64,000 bases of DNA from Hypericum androsaemum (lineage: Eukaryota; Streptophyta; Magnoliopsida; Malpighiales; Hypericaceae), in contig OZ023199.1 of NCBI GenBank assembly GCA_963995505.1, positions 9,035,373-9,099,372 of the forward strand, given 5' to 3'. The position numbers were made by a program, and so were the translations under genes. How positions within the stretch are numbered: the first letter of the stretch is position 1; each line of letters opens with the position of its first letter. The notes under the pieces were generated by a model. That model was given only the letters and a program-made list of their open reading frames with translations. It was not told the DNA's origin and did no database searches. This document shows positions 11,351 through 22,375 of this stretch, in pieces.

Positions 11351-12678
11351 TAGCACAACTATTACTAAGGCAGATTCTATGTAGAGGTAAAGATGGAGAA
11401 TGAAATTTGTTACCAGAGATAGGAGTGGTAGCAACGGAATTGATAAGTGTGTTAGAAGACAAGGGATAGTCTCCTGCTGAATTATTGGATTGGTTCCAAA
11501 GCTAGATGAAGAGTGTTGAATCAATTCAACTAGGCCAGTGTATTGCTCTGCAGTCAAGGCCAATTTAGCCAACCCTGTATTAACTTCATCCAATTCTTCT
11601 GTAGCAACCTGATTTGCAGAATGTGTAGTTGGCAACCCCCCTCTGAATCCTGATTGTTGATTCCCAGAGAAGGTACCTCCACCACCACCAGTTACATACC
11701 TGCTTCCACTAGATGGACCACTATTAGTGAACTTAAAATTTGGAGGAAAACTATACTTTCTATAGCATTTGTCCACGGTGTGACCATCCTTTCCACAATA
11801 GGTACAAGTTGCTGCTCTCTTATTGTTGTTCCATACCCTTTTACCACCACCAGATGAACTCACAGCATTTGTTGTCACTGAATAAGATGTATAACCTGGT
11901 ACTATGTTCACTGAAGGTGCACTTAACATTTGCTGCTCATGTTGTAAAGCTAGAAAAAGAGCTCTATTCACATCTGGCAGAGTATCCATCAACATAATCT
12001 GTGAAGTAACTGTACTAAAGTTCTCATTCAGTCCAGTTAAAAACTTAATCACTTGATCATTCCCCTGATATAACCTCGAGGACTGAACTGATTCACAATG
12101 AGCAGATCCTTTCTCTTTATCTACGCACTTGCAAAGCAGAATCGGCCGAAATTCATAAAAATTATCCCAAAGAGTCCTAAAAGAGGTGAAGTAATCTGTT
12201 ACCGTAAGTGCTCCTTGCTTAAGAGAGCATAGTGCTAGTTGAAGACGCGCGATCTTCATGGAATCACCTCTTCCAAACCGTCCGCACAAATCCGCCCAAA
12301 CCTCCGCTGCAGTTTCTAAGCAGCTCACACTCTCGCGATTCTCGGATCCATGGATCCTACTAACCAGCTCAAGACCATACTGTTGCAACCCTCCCAATCA
12401 TCATAGGAGCGATCATCGGGACCAGGAGGAACAACAGAACTGTCAACCATCGGCCATTTCTTCTTCGATCGCAAGGCTCTCTTCATAGATCGGCTCCAAC
12501 TGAGGAAGTTATTTGCATTAAGAGGAGGAGAAACGAGCACCAGACCTGGATTCTCACTCGGATGAAGATAATACAACATATTCTCTGGCGCGAGAGCTCC
12601 AATTGCTGGATTTGTGACAAGTCCACCATGGCTAGAAGCTTCGCGTCCAACTCCAGCCATTAGAAGTCTTCCGTACAC
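11312..12678 (-). pseudogene. copia gag (capsid and zinc knuckle), frameshifted
   Basis: The frame opens at 12678, or at the internal Met near 12660. It shows the copia gag N-terminus LYYLHPSENPGLVLV followed by NNFLSWSRSMKRAL. A one-base shift near 12345 moves the frame. The continuing gag then reads RESVSCLETAAEVWADLCGR, a UBN2-like capsid region, and the CX2CX4HX4C zinc knuckle CTYCGKDGHTVDKC at about 11766-11808. A glycine-serine-rich linker follows. The frame then slides off the protease frame before 11312. The family product packages element RNA in virus-like particles. This copy cannot make an intact one. Confidence 0.9.
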
Positions 12679-12727
12679 TTTTTAGTTAAAAGAAAATGAA
12701 ATCGGTTTTAGACGAACTGCGTCTAAA

Positions 12728-12739
12728 GCTCTGATACCA
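12728..12739 (-). other. Primer binding site of the copia element
   Basis: The minus strand reads TGGTATCAGAGC directly after the 5' LTR. This is an exact match to the usual plant tRNA-Met-initiator primer site of copia elements. Confidence 0.93.
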
Positions 12740-13168
12740 TGTGGAAAAACCTAGAGCTCTAAGATTGAGCTAGGTAGAAGATGAGTCGAGCTTAATTGAG
12801 CTCGAGGGAAGAGAAGTAGGCGGTTACTTTTGTTTGGAGATAAAAGATATTTTTGGAGGGTAAAATTAATTCCCAATTTTCATGTTTTAATCTGTACAGT
12901 ACTTGTTTGTATTTATACTATCACTACTTATCCACGTGTCACTTGACTTTATCTTATTTACAATTATGCCACCTTGCTTTATCTACTAATATCTCGCTGG
13001 GTCTAATATTAACTTATCTGCGGGCCTTTCTATCAATGCGGCCCATCTCCAACTCAAGTTCTTCTTCCCGTTTTTCAAACTCAGAGATGATCAACTCTTC
13101 TTCGCTTTCTACGAGCTTGACTTCCGCTGCCTCTTGTCCATGTTCGTATGGTTCATGTGTACTCAACA
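12740..13168 (-). repeat. 5' LTR of the copia element
   Basis: 429 bp and colinear with 7591-8019 with six single-base differences. It ends (minus sense) TTTTTCCACA directly against the primer site. Confidence 0.95.
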
Positions 13169-13173
13169 TCATG

Positions 13174-14541
13174 CAACCTCTTAATTTGGAAATGATTCGA
13201 AGAACTTTCTATTTTTGAACATCCACCATGAATAGATCTGAGAGATGAAGTTGACAATTTAAAATAAGTATTGGATACAAATGATTATACTGGTCTTTAA
13301 TGGTTGGATGGACGATTATTGTAAAAATGGCTCGATGGACGATTTCTATCCTTAATGTTAAAATTTTCCGATATTATTTTGATATTTTAAAATATTTATA
13401 TTTTGTTATATCAACATATATTAGATTATACATTAGACCTTCTCCCGTATTATGATAATTAAACCTAATGCGTTGTTTTCGAGTGACAAAGCAAGATTAC
13501 AAGGTCAAACCACATTGAAAAACGCGCTTATAGGCAATATGTATTAGCATCACGACCAATTAAGTTGCAAGAATTTGAACTCTTATCCGATAAATTCTTC
13601 TACGCGTTATCTTATTAATTCAAATGTTGTCTGAAAAATTTAAATGACACAGTTTATCAATTATAGCAAGCAACATTTATTACGGGCTAACTTATTATTT
13701 AAAATTTTAAGTTAAATATGAATATTTTAATGAACTAGTTAATTATTATGAGAATATACAGCCATAACGGTACGTGAAGGGGCAAATAGTACTCGCGAGT
13801 ACAATTCGAGTTGCCGGTCCAACTTAATAATTTAAGTCATATATGTCTCTTGTTTATCTAAACCTGTTTGCGCAAGTTGATGCTTATGCCTATTTTCCTT
13901 CCCAATAGCATGTACACAATTTATAATTATATTGGATAAGGATGCGTCTCACGATTTTGTAAAGATGGTAGAAATACTCGTATTCTGTGTTTCGAATCCT
14001 GCACGACTATGTGAGTATGTTGATTTCGACGGGTTGGTAGAATAAGGTAGTGTAAGGGATACTTTTGGAGATAGGTTATGGTTTCTACGGAACTTATCTT
14101 TTTATCATACTTTAGACTATCATAATTTAAAAATAGTTAGATCCTAGTAGATATTTTTATTCAAAATATATATGTTGAATCTATTTTAATTTTGAGATAA
14201 ATATAATGTTGATTATTTTATTGATATATTAAATATTTCATGAATAACTTTCAAATGTTCATTATGTTGTTGCAAAACTATCTCATAAGACTTTTTTAGT
14301 TAATTTTCTTTATTAATAATATGTATTATTTATCACCTATTAGTGTAGAGTTCCCCCACATTAGTACAGAGTTGCAGCCGAGTACCTCATCAAAAATTTT
14401 ACCGGTACAAATTTCAATGGAAAAAATACCTGTTGAAAAACGAGTATCCACGATAGCAAAAAAGAGTATCGCAATAGCACTGCAATTACACAAGTCTAAC
14501 ACTATACTAAAGATCATGTATAACCTCCCGAATTACATATA
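13174..14541. other. Intergenic, nothing recognised
   Basis: AT-rich DNA without a supportable gene. Short frames at 14321-14596 lie against the tandem repeat that follows and show no domain. Confidence 0.5.
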
Positions 14542-14548
14542 TTATACA

Positions 14549-14831
14549 GCCCAAGAAAAAAGACATTCCTCTGTCGGGCCTCATAAAATATCTTAAAAGG
14601 ATGGCACACTACAAGTATATTTTCTATATTTTTTTGAATTTATATATATATATATATATAACTGGAAGAATATTTTATTATTTAAATTAAATTATAAAAT
14701 TTTATGTTAATTAAATTTATATGAATTTTATATATAATCCAGCCCAAGAAAAAAAGATATTCTTCTGTCGGGCCACATAAAATATCTTAAAAGGATTGCA
14801 CACTACAAGTATATTTTCTCTATTTTTTTTG

Positions 14832-14888
<57 letters not shown>

Positions 14889-14935
14889 AAATAATATTTT
14901 ATCATTTAAGTTAAATTATAAAACTTTATGTTACT
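14549..14935 (+). repeat. Tandem duplication (period 193 bp) with TA microsatellites
   Basis: The segment starting GCCCAAGAAAAAAGACATTC at 14549 is repeated from 14742 (GCCCAAGAAAAAAAGATATT). Each copy includes TCGGGCC(T/A)CATAAAATATC, CACTACAAGTATATTTTC and a TA run. The TA run expanded unequally: about 10 repeats near 14641-14661 against about 26 near 14835-14886. Confidence 0.88.
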
Positions 14936-15183
14936 TAAATTTACAATAATTATATATATATATATAATTAAAATTTATGAGTAAAATTTATGAGAAGCTA
15001 AGTCGTTGACGGGACACTGAAAGTAAAAATATGACCTTGATAGTAATTTTTTTTAAACAGAGGATAGAATATAAGTCTAACTTTTAAAACTAAATTATGA
15101 ATAGGAATCATAAAAACTCTACCCATTATAGTCGTCGTCCGTAAGGATTTTCTCAAACATATCATTTTTTATTAAAAAGAAAA

Positions 15184-16253
15184 GGGCAAATTGTCTTCAG
15201 GACTCGGAAGTTTGTCAAAATCACTATTTTAGTCTCTGCTATTCCGAAATTGAAACTTCGATTACCTAGTTTGACTTTATTGAACTCTCAGATCCTTCGC
15301 TGATATCATCATTTAATTTATTTTGTAAATAAAAATTATGCCCTAAAAAATACCCTTTCTCTCCTCTGTTTCATCTTCCTCAACCTTCAATCTCCAGCCA
15401 CACAACGACCTATGACAACACGCCATCGAGTTCCAGTTCTGTCGAGTTTTGCTACGATCCTAGGTCCGCCGTCTAGTTCCTTGCTGCCGAGACTCAACTG
15501 CAGAACCCTATCGTGATATCGGCATCGACCAACAATGTCGTTTGAGTTCCACTCCAGTCCTAATTCCGTCTTCGAGTTCCTCTACCGTCGAGTCCCAACT
15601 GTAGAATCCTATCTTGATATCGACGTCGGCCAACAATGCCGCTTGAGTTCTATCGTCGAGTTCCACTCTAGTCCTAGTTTCGTCGTCGAGTTCCTGTGCC
15701 GCTCAAGTCCGAGTTCCAATTTTAGTTAATTAATTATTTATGTTAAACAAGCTTTCCAATTCCAGATCCTCAATTATTTATGTTAAATAGCTTCCAATTC
15801 TGGTTAATCAATTATTTTCCTCTAAACCAACTTGCAATTGGAGCCATTCTTGGTAAAGTTCCGGGGTTCTTTCAGCTGCTGGTTACTGAATTTAGTTTAT
15901 TTAGTGAACTGGTTACTGGTTTTAGTTAGCAATTGAGAGTTGGGAAGTAGATGGAGGAGTTGGAAGAAGGCCTGCAATGTTTCCAGTGCATCTTTCAACC
16001 TGCAATGTTTCTTCTAGACAATAAACAATGTGTTTATGAAGTTACAGGTTGGAGAAGAAGCTTTATTATTTTTTTAATACAAGGGTATACAGGTCATAAA
16101 AAAATTATGTCGACCGATGACATTAGCAATGGACCCGTTAAGGACCTGAGAGTTTAATATTTATAAATTAGGGGGACTGAAGTTTCGATTTCGGAACAGC
16201 ATGGACTACAATAATAATTTAGGTAAATCTCAAGAAGCTGAAGGCAATTTGCC
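15184..16253. mobile_element. Fold-back element FB1 (Mutator-type, non-autonomous)
   Basis: Terminal inverted repeats extend about 170 bp. The left end starts GGGCAAATTGTCTTCAGGAC and the right end on the complement starts GGCAAATTGCCTTCAG. Both carry ATTTTAGTC/CTGAAGTTTC-like blocks and a subterminal CGCTGATATCATCA / GATGACATTAGC box. The perfect 9-bp flanking duplication AAAAGAAAA (15175-15183, 16254-16262) points to the Mutator superfamily, although that sequence is low in complexity. The interior (15360-15950) has tandem GTCGAGTTCC-type phrases and no intact gene or transposase. Confidence 0.8.
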
Positions 16254-16262
16254 AAAAGAAAA

Positions 16263-16676
16263 AGTTCCAAAGCAATTTTGAACAAACCAAAGCTAGTAAT
16301 TCCGATTCTGAGGCCCGTAGTCCACCATGGAAAAAAAATTATGAGGCCCATACTCGTATATTCGATTTTCTGGAGCCTGGAAAGGAGGCTGGCTAGACCA
16401 AGATTTTCAAAAATGACTCGGAGATCGATCCAGATTTTGGTCTGACCTCTGGGTCAATTAGTCGGACCGGAGCTTTTTATTTTGGAAATATTTTAAATCT
16501 AAATATATATATATAATGTATGTATACAAGTAATTTGTCATCCTTCCCCAACTTTTCACCATCAGAATTAAGCATAGTAAAGTGGTGGCTTGAACTTAAT
16601 ATATAAGAACTTCTATAGGTTTATTGCCAAGTGATCCTTGAACTTAATACATCAAGTTAAAGCCAACTTAACAGTT
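16263..16676. other. Intergenic, probable old repeat debris
   Basis: AT-rich with segments such as GGTCTGACCTCTGGGTCAAT near 16440 that resemble 17400-17460 and 4550-4600. No gene is visible. Confidence 0.4.
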
Positions 16677-16859
16677 TTGGATTGAGTGGGGACAACATAA
16701 AAGTTGTCCCTACGAAGGAGATTTCGTTTGGACCATTAGATTTTATTAAAAATTGTGTCTAGAAATCTGACATTCATAAAAAATTGTGTCTATAACTAAA
16801 ATCACTTGATCCATTTCAGTGGGGACATACATGTCTTGTCCCCACTGAATCCAACCCCA
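16677..16859. mobile_element. Short inverted-repeat MITE
   Basis: About 180 bp. The left end TTGGATTGAGTGGGGACAAC and the right end (complement) TTGGATTCAGTGGGGACAAG form the terminal repeats. Both ends also contain a local GGGGACA...TGTCCCC mini-hairpin. The left end matches the start of FB7 (28122) and FB13 (63586), so it is a short member of the same family. I could not pair a target duplication. Confidence 0.65.
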
Positions 16860-16879
16860 GTTAAAATCAGGCAACAACA

Positions 16880-17485
16880 AACGCAAAGCACCCAAATTGG
16901 ACACACACCAACAAACAAATTGCCTTAAGACTCAATCTTTAATACACCCCTCCCCATCTTACCAGCCTAAAGGCAACAATCTAAAGGGACCCAATTCGAG
17001 AAAGCAAATTACGATGGGCCAAGGAAGACTAACCAATAACTTCAACGAGGTAGTTGCCAGTCGTGGTGCTCGTCTGCAGTCGCACCGTGTTCGTCGCCGA
17101 AGAAGTGGTCGTCTAGCGAGGACCCAAACAGAGAGATAGAGAAACCCGAGGCTGGGCGCCGGCGGCGGGGACAGAAAAATCGCACTCCCATCGGCGAGAG
17201 AGGGGGAAAATTAGGGTTCTGGGATTTCTGGTGAGAGAGAGGAAAATCCCGACCAAGTTGGCAAGTTCTCTTGTTTTTTATCCAACTTTAAAAACCAAAA
17301 AAAGCTGGGCCAAATTTTTGAATGGACCACCCTGTCTGACCAGAATTTGTTTGGTTCGTAAGGTTGACATTTTTATGCACAAATATGGTATGCTATTTGT
17401 CCTGATTCATGGTCCGACCAGTCCGACCATATTTTTAAAAACCTTGGGTTGGACCCTTTCCCTCTATAGTTCAAAAAAATGAAAA
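16880..17485. other. Intergenic between repeats
   Basis: A GC-richer patch at 17030-17200 has short frames of low complexity. 17270-17460 has GGTCCGACCAGTCCGACCAT-type phrases typical of old repeats. No gene is supported. Confidence 0.4.
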
Positions 17486-17590
17486 TAAATAAAAGAGTAA
17501 ATTACTCTCAGGTCCCGGGAGTTTGGCCATCCTACTTCTCGCGTCCCTCAATTTTCAAAAATGATTTTCCTGTCCCCATGTTTGATTTTA

Positions 17591-17994
17591 GGGATAATTA
17601 CTCTCGGCCCCCTGGAATTTGCCTAAATTACTGTTTTAACCCCTCCTGTTTTGAAACCCACACTTTGGCCCCCTAGTTTGCAATTATTAAACTCTAAGGT
17701 CCCTCGCTGATGTCATCATTCATTTTTTTTATTTTTAAATTAAGAAATAACTATTATATCCTTCAATAAAAAAATAATAACATCAGCGAATGATGGGTAT
17801 AATAAGTCATTTATTGAAGGGTATAATATTCATTTCTTGATTTAAAAATAGACAAAAAAAATGAATGATGACATCAGCAAAGGGCCTTAGTGTTCATTAA
17901 TGGCAAACTAGGGGGGTCAAAGGGTGGGTTTCAAAACAGAAGGGGTTAAAATAGTGATTTAGGCAAACTCCAGCGGGTCGAAAGTAATTATCCC
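17591..17994. mobile_element. Fold-back MITE FB3 nested in FB2
   Basis: 404 bp, almost entirely two inverted arms. Both ends read GGGATAATTAC, then GCCTAAATTACT, TTTTGAAACCCAC, and the box TCGCTGATGTCATCATTCAT. Flanks are TTGATTTTA (17582-17590) and CTGATTTTA (17995-18003), an 8-of-9 match, as expected for a slightly aged Mutator-type duplication. There is no coding capacity. Confidence 0.92.
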
Positions 17995-18369
17995 CTGATT
18001 TTATTATACTCTCGAGTCCCTCACTTATGTCATGAGTTATTTTATTATTATTATATCATTGAAATGACTTTTATACTCTTGTCCGGCCAACCCTAACCTC
18101 CGGTCATCTCGTATATTCCAATCAAAGGTCGTTCCAAAGACGAGACTAGACAAGTAAGGGGGTTTGAACCTTGTTCCTATATTCCATGACCCAAGCAATT
18201 CGATCAGGTACTCGCCATCTACTTTTATTGTTCTATTCTATTCAGGCGAACTCAAGGCAAAAAAATCCCAACCCTAAAAAACTGTCTTCTCGCCAAAAAT
18301 TGCTACTCATCGCCAATCAAAATTTGAAACTTCTTCTACCACTCGAAACACACTGTCTTCCTCGTTATC

Positions 18370-18652
18370 CCCCCGCCCGACAAGCTAAGGCTCGACGGAG
18401 AGGAGTGGGACGAGGACGTGCCCCAGAGGAAGCGCCTCTTGAACCTACTGTGTAGGCATCTCCTCGATACGCTGCCGTCCAGCTTCCCACGCGTGGTGGA
18501 TCTCATGGACCTCAGGGTCTGGCGCTCGGGCACGAGCATGTCCTCCACCACGTCAACTATAAGCCCGATTCGGTTGGGGATTCGCGGAATTTGTACATCG
18601 AGAAGATGGATATGGTCTGGTCGGACTTGGGGATTCGCTGACGTCAATGACC
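18370..18652 (+). pseudogene. Captured gene-fragment candidate inside FB2
   Basis: One frame reads EEWDEDVPQRKRLLNLLCRH and on to VVDLMDLRVW. After a one-base shift near 18530 another frame reads EHVLHHVNYKPDSVGDSRNL and IEKMDMVWSDLGIR. The composition is protein-like and unlike the surrounding AT-rich DNA. I do not recognise the parent gene. The position between two terminal repeats fits capture of host exon sequence by a Mutator-type element (Pack-MULE behaviour). The frameshift suggests it is not expressed as a normal protein. Confidence 0.5.
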
Positions 18653-18897
18653 AGTAGTGTTTGATGTCGTCGGACTTTCGAGTTCGAGAGAACAAGGCAT
18701 ATTTTTTAATTAATTTTTTGTAAGGGTATTATGGTTTTTTCTAATATAAAATAAAAATATAATAGTTGATGACATCAGCTAGGGACCCGAGAGTATAATA
18801 AAACCAAATACGGAGGACAGGAAAATTATTTTCGGAAATAAAGGGACGCGAAAGGTAGGAAGACCAGGGATCTGATAGTAATTTACCCTAAATAAAA

Positions 18898-19581
18898 TTA
18901 TAAAGAAGTGAAGTTTCGCCAAATTAATAAACTATCTATTAAGGTAACATACACATTGGAAGTCAAACGCAAAGGCGAAGAGGGTTGAAGAAATCTAGAG
19001 TTCATGACAGTTGTTGGTATTGATGTACTCTCTATGCCCGAAATTTTTTTTACTTATTTAGAACAATTCGAACTCGAGATCTTGTTAAGTGTATCCAGAT
19101 TTTTACCACTTAAATCGGTTTAAAATGGGTCAGAATGTAGAACTCGTATACGTGGTAACAATTAACACCCTATTCATTGAAGTGGAGAATACGGTATCAA
19201 CGTTGAAGTCATTGGTTGCATGTCCATTTCCGATGTACGTTCCATTTTCATTGCTACTGTTGTACAGATGCACTCGCTTGCAATTTATAAGATGGGGGCC
19301 TCATCCCAATTTGAGAATCCTCACTAATGGAGTGGTCCATGCCTCATGTTGCGGGATTTTTTATTAAGTTTCAGAACCTAATTTATTTTAAGGTGGCTCT
19401 TTTAACGATGTCTTTTATATGTATGAAATTTTTTTAAATGAATTAAAAAATTTTAATTCTTGAAACAACTCTCACTAATGAAGTTGCCAAGCTGCTTCCC
19501 CATATGGAATGAGAGGTAAAAGTAAAAGTAAATGGCAAATTTTAGATGGCATCCTTCACACAAAATTTTAATGTAACAACA
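18898..19581. other. Intergenic with a tRNA-like repeat scrap
   Basis: 19055-19130 carries AATTCGAACTCGAGATCTTG...TTACCACTTAAATCG. On the minus strand this resembles the B-box and A-box of tRNA-derived SINE debris. No gene is supported. A 92-codon frame at 19089-19367 shows no domain. Confidence 0.4.
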
Positions 19582-19597
19582 TAAATATGAGGGATAA

Positions 19598-19871
19598 TGT
19601 TGAGTTTGGCGAGAAATAAGTAAAAGAGGAATTATTTTTCTATTTTGTTTCGGACTCCTAATTCGACCTAAATAGATTACTTGATGTACAAGGGTTTGCC
19701 TCTATATAAAGGTATGTTACCCAAGAGTTTTGTTATGCCTTTGTGGCTCGAAAACTTATCAATAAAAGTTCTTCTTTCTCTCTGTGGACGTAGGCATTAG
19801 GCTGAACCACGTTATCTCTCGCGTCCGTGTTCTTTGCGCATTTTGTTCTCTTTGTTGCTGAATTCTTAACA
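19598..19871 (+). repeat. 5' LTR of copy B
   Basis: 274 bp. It contains TATA-like CTCTATATAAAGG near 19710, and the family stretch GGACGTAGGCATTAGGC near 19785-19802. Confidence 0.93.
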
Positions 19872-19987
19872 AGTGGTATCAAGAGCTAAGGTTGGAGGAT
19901 GTCGGATCATGGCGCAAAGTTTTCTCTTGTGAAATTCGATGGTTCATCGAATTTTAGATTATAGTAAAGGCGTGTCAAGGATCCCTC

Positions 19988-20878
19988 GTGCAACAATGGA
20001 TGGTCATCGTACTCTCGGAGAAGAAGTCCGAGAAGATGGAGGAGCAAGAGTGGGAAGAGTTGGAGGCCAAGGCGGTAGCGAAGATTCGCTTGTGCTTGGC
20101 AGATGATGAGGAGCCACCAGTTGGGTTGTGGAAGAGGATCCAGGTCGGAGTTAAAGAAGTTCAATGGAAGTGGCTTCAAGTGCAGAGAAGGGCACATAAA
20201 TGGGACTATCCAGGACGAACTGGGAATCAAGACAACGAGGAGGGATTGGCATCCACAACCATGACCACATGTTCAGACGACTCAGATGGTGACTGGCTTT
20301 CTGTCTCATTAAGTCCAATACATCTTGGTAATCTCTTTTCGTTAGGGAGCTTGGACTATAACAATGATAGTTATAAAGGTAGGCTAATAAAGGTAGAAAA
20401 GGATGTGATGGTAGGGATGAAGGATAAAAGGGAATACCTACGGGTTAGTGAAGCACATTGTTGTAAGTGGAGTCACATCAATGGGTCTGAAGGAGTTAGG
20501 AAAAGCTCAGATCATATGAGGTTGGTTCGTATGAGGGAGCAAATGCTTGACATAGATAGTTTGAGTGCAGCTGGGATTTGCAGAGACATGGATAGCAAGC
20601 TAAGGCTGTTTCGTGGAGGCATGGTTGGTAGGGTGCCATGGTTTTCTCGGAGAAGTTTTGTTAGCTGGGCCCCGTTATGGTTGTCTAAAGGGACGTGCAC
20701 GTCAAAGGTATTGGGTAGGTTTTGCATGAGAAATGCGAAGTCGTTGGTAGCACCGCAGGCGAATCGGGTATCCCACTCAAGGCCGAATGGTGAAGTTCGT
20801 GGCATGTCGAGGGTTCTACGTGGTAGAACAAAAGGTTGCCCTTTGTATGCTATGGCTCGTAGCATTGGTTTGAAGTAA
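19988..20878 (+). pseudogene. Deletion-derived copia polyprotein in copy B (296 codons open)
   Basis: Although open, the frame joins non-adjacent pieces of a copia polyprotein. First comes a gag-like start (EEQEWEELEAKAVAKIRLCL, then PPVGLWKRIQ). It is followed by a pre-integrase-like strip (LGNLFSLGSLDYNNDSYKGR, KDKREYLRV, then DHMRLVRMREQMLDI). Last is the end of reverse transcriptase (KVLGRFCMRNAKSLVAPQAN, then GCPLYAMA). The gag start actually lies further upstream, near 19900 (GAKFSLVKFDGSSNF), in another frame. Copy A shows the same order, so the deletions predate both insertions. Catalytic motifs are missing, so it must have been moved in trans. Confidence 0.75.
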
Positions 20879-21263
20879 GAAAGTCCAGCAGAAAAGTAGT
20901 CCGAGGTTGCGGAGCATGGGATTGACCAGAAAATAGAGGACGTATCTATTGGTCGCAAGGTTACTTCGGCATGTGGACTTGCTAGTTGGGATTCAATGGA
21001 GGTTGGAGGAAAGACGTTAAGCAAGCTCGGAAGCTCAAGCTTGGGGGCTGGCTCCAAGTGATTGAACAAAGGTGGTGAGAAAGTTGAGATGGTCTTATTA
21101 ATGGCAGTGTATATATGGTCCGAGGTGGAATCGGTAGAGTCGGATTGGTCTTGCAAGATCTCATCTCTTCATGGGGAAGTGTTTCGTCAAGGTGGAGTTT
21201 TGTTGAAGTTTGAATGGAGCTTCATGGTTTGTCCATGGGATAATTTCTCGCCAAGGTAGATAT

Positions 21264-21537
21264 TGTTGAGTTTTGCGAGGAATAAGTAAAAGAGGAATTA
21301 TTTTTTTATTTTGTTTCAGACTCCTAATTCGACCTAAATAAATTACTTGATGTACAAGGGTTTGCCTCTACATAAAGACATGTTACCCAAGTGTTTTGTT
21401 ATGGCTTTGTGGCTCGGAAACTCATCAATAAAAGTTCTTCTTTCTCTCCGTGGACGTAGGCATTAGGCCGAACCACGTTATCTCTTACGTCCGTGTTCTT
21501 TGTACGTTTTGTTCTCTTTGTTGCAGAATTCTTAACA
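21264..21537 (+). repeat. 3' LTR of copy B
   Basis: 274 bp and colinear with 19598-19871. The TATA-like region reads CTCTACATAAAGA here, so this copy has probably lost the TATA element. Confidence 0.93.
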
Positions 21538-22375
21538 GATAATTACCCTAAGGTCCCTAGTGTTTGAGCATCCCCTTTTAGTCCTTACTGTAATAACTTT
21601 TATCGGTCCTTTTAGTTTAAAATAATAACATTTTTTGATCCTGACCATTGCTGATGTCAGCGATCAACATACATTCTTTTGTGACCTTTATACCCTTATA
21701 ATGAAAAAATAAGAAAAATTGGTCATCTCCTACCTCTTGCCGATCCTCCCTCCCTCCATCGAAAAACTCTTCCTACCCATTGAAAACTTAACGGAACAAA
21801 TCACCCAACCATCGGAATCTTCAATCCTCCAATTCAAAGGTTCGAGAAACTGGGTTCTTAATTCCATGGAAATCTTCAATCTCCGCTGGAAATCTTCAAT
21901 TCAATTAAATCAATTAACCCCAATTAATTACTCGTCGTTTTCGAAGAGAAAATTAAATGAAGAAGAGGGGAAGAATTAAAATTAAGAGGGGGGGAATCTG
22001 GAAACCAATGGCGAGGAATGTAATGGAAGTGCTCGAGATCTGTTGCGCTGCCGCGCTCTTTCCTCAAGATCGAGATCGAGCCCGCGGTGTTACTTCCCTG
22101 CTCGGCCATGGTGCTATTCTTCGTCGCCGTTCTTCTCCGGAAAGGCCACCGACTCGAGGTGTGACTGCCACCACTACTTTGTTTGCCGCCGCCGTTCGGA
22201 ATCGTCTTGTTTCCCAGAGAAGCTCACATCCACCATTTTTAGCAAAGAAAGAACATGAAACGACGCCACCATCTGTCATTAATTAATTAAAATGGGTATT
22301 ATCTAGGTGTTCCCTCTCATTAATTGCGAGGAAGGCTTTTGACATGGCACCAACAATTGAGATTAATAGAGATTA

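Larger units (their letters stand above)
7591..13168 (-). mobile_element. Full-length Ty1/copia retrotransposon, mutated
   Basis: The element is 5578 bp on the minus strand. Its two LTRs (7591-8019 and 12740-13168) are both 429 bp, bounded by TG...CA and flanked by a perfect 5-bp target duplication TCATG (7586-7590 and 13169-13173). Next to the right-hand (5') LTR is the tRNA-Met primer site. Domain order gag, protease, integrase, reverse transcriptase, RNase H is that of copia. I count six differences between the LTRs (about 1.4%), so insertion was relatively recent. The coding region carries at least four frameshifts and one in-frame stop, so this copy is not autonomous. Confidence 0.97.
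17495..18888. mobile_element. Fold-back element FB2 (Mutator-type) with gene-fragment cargo
   Basis: Terminal repeats: left GAGTAAATTACTCTCAGGTC, right (complement) GGGTAAATTACTATCAGATC. They continue through CGCGTCCCT, TTTTCCTGTCC and TTATACTCTCGRGTCCCT to a GATGTCAT box, about 150 bp in all. The flanks are a perfect 9-bp duplication TAAATAAAA (17486-17494, 18889-18897). The left repeat is interrupted by FB3 at 17591-17994; removing FB3 and one copy of its duplication restores the alignment to the right repeat. The interior carries a non-repetitive, gene-like piece at 18370-18650. Confidence 0.9.
19598..21537 (+). mobile_element. Non-autonomous copia-type LTR element, copy B, complete
   Basis: LTRs of 274 bp each (19598-19871, 21264-21537), TGTTGAG...TTAACA, with 5-bp duplication GATAA on both sides (19593-19597, 21538-21542). 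The primer site TGGTATCAAGAGC starts at 19874, one base longer than the canonical site. AAGGTAGATAT precedes the 3' LTR. The 1392-bp interior holds one patchwork frame (listed separately) and no protease, integrase core or YVDD. I count about 20 LTR differences (7%), mostly transitions, so it is much older than the copia element at 7591. Confidence 0.95.
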
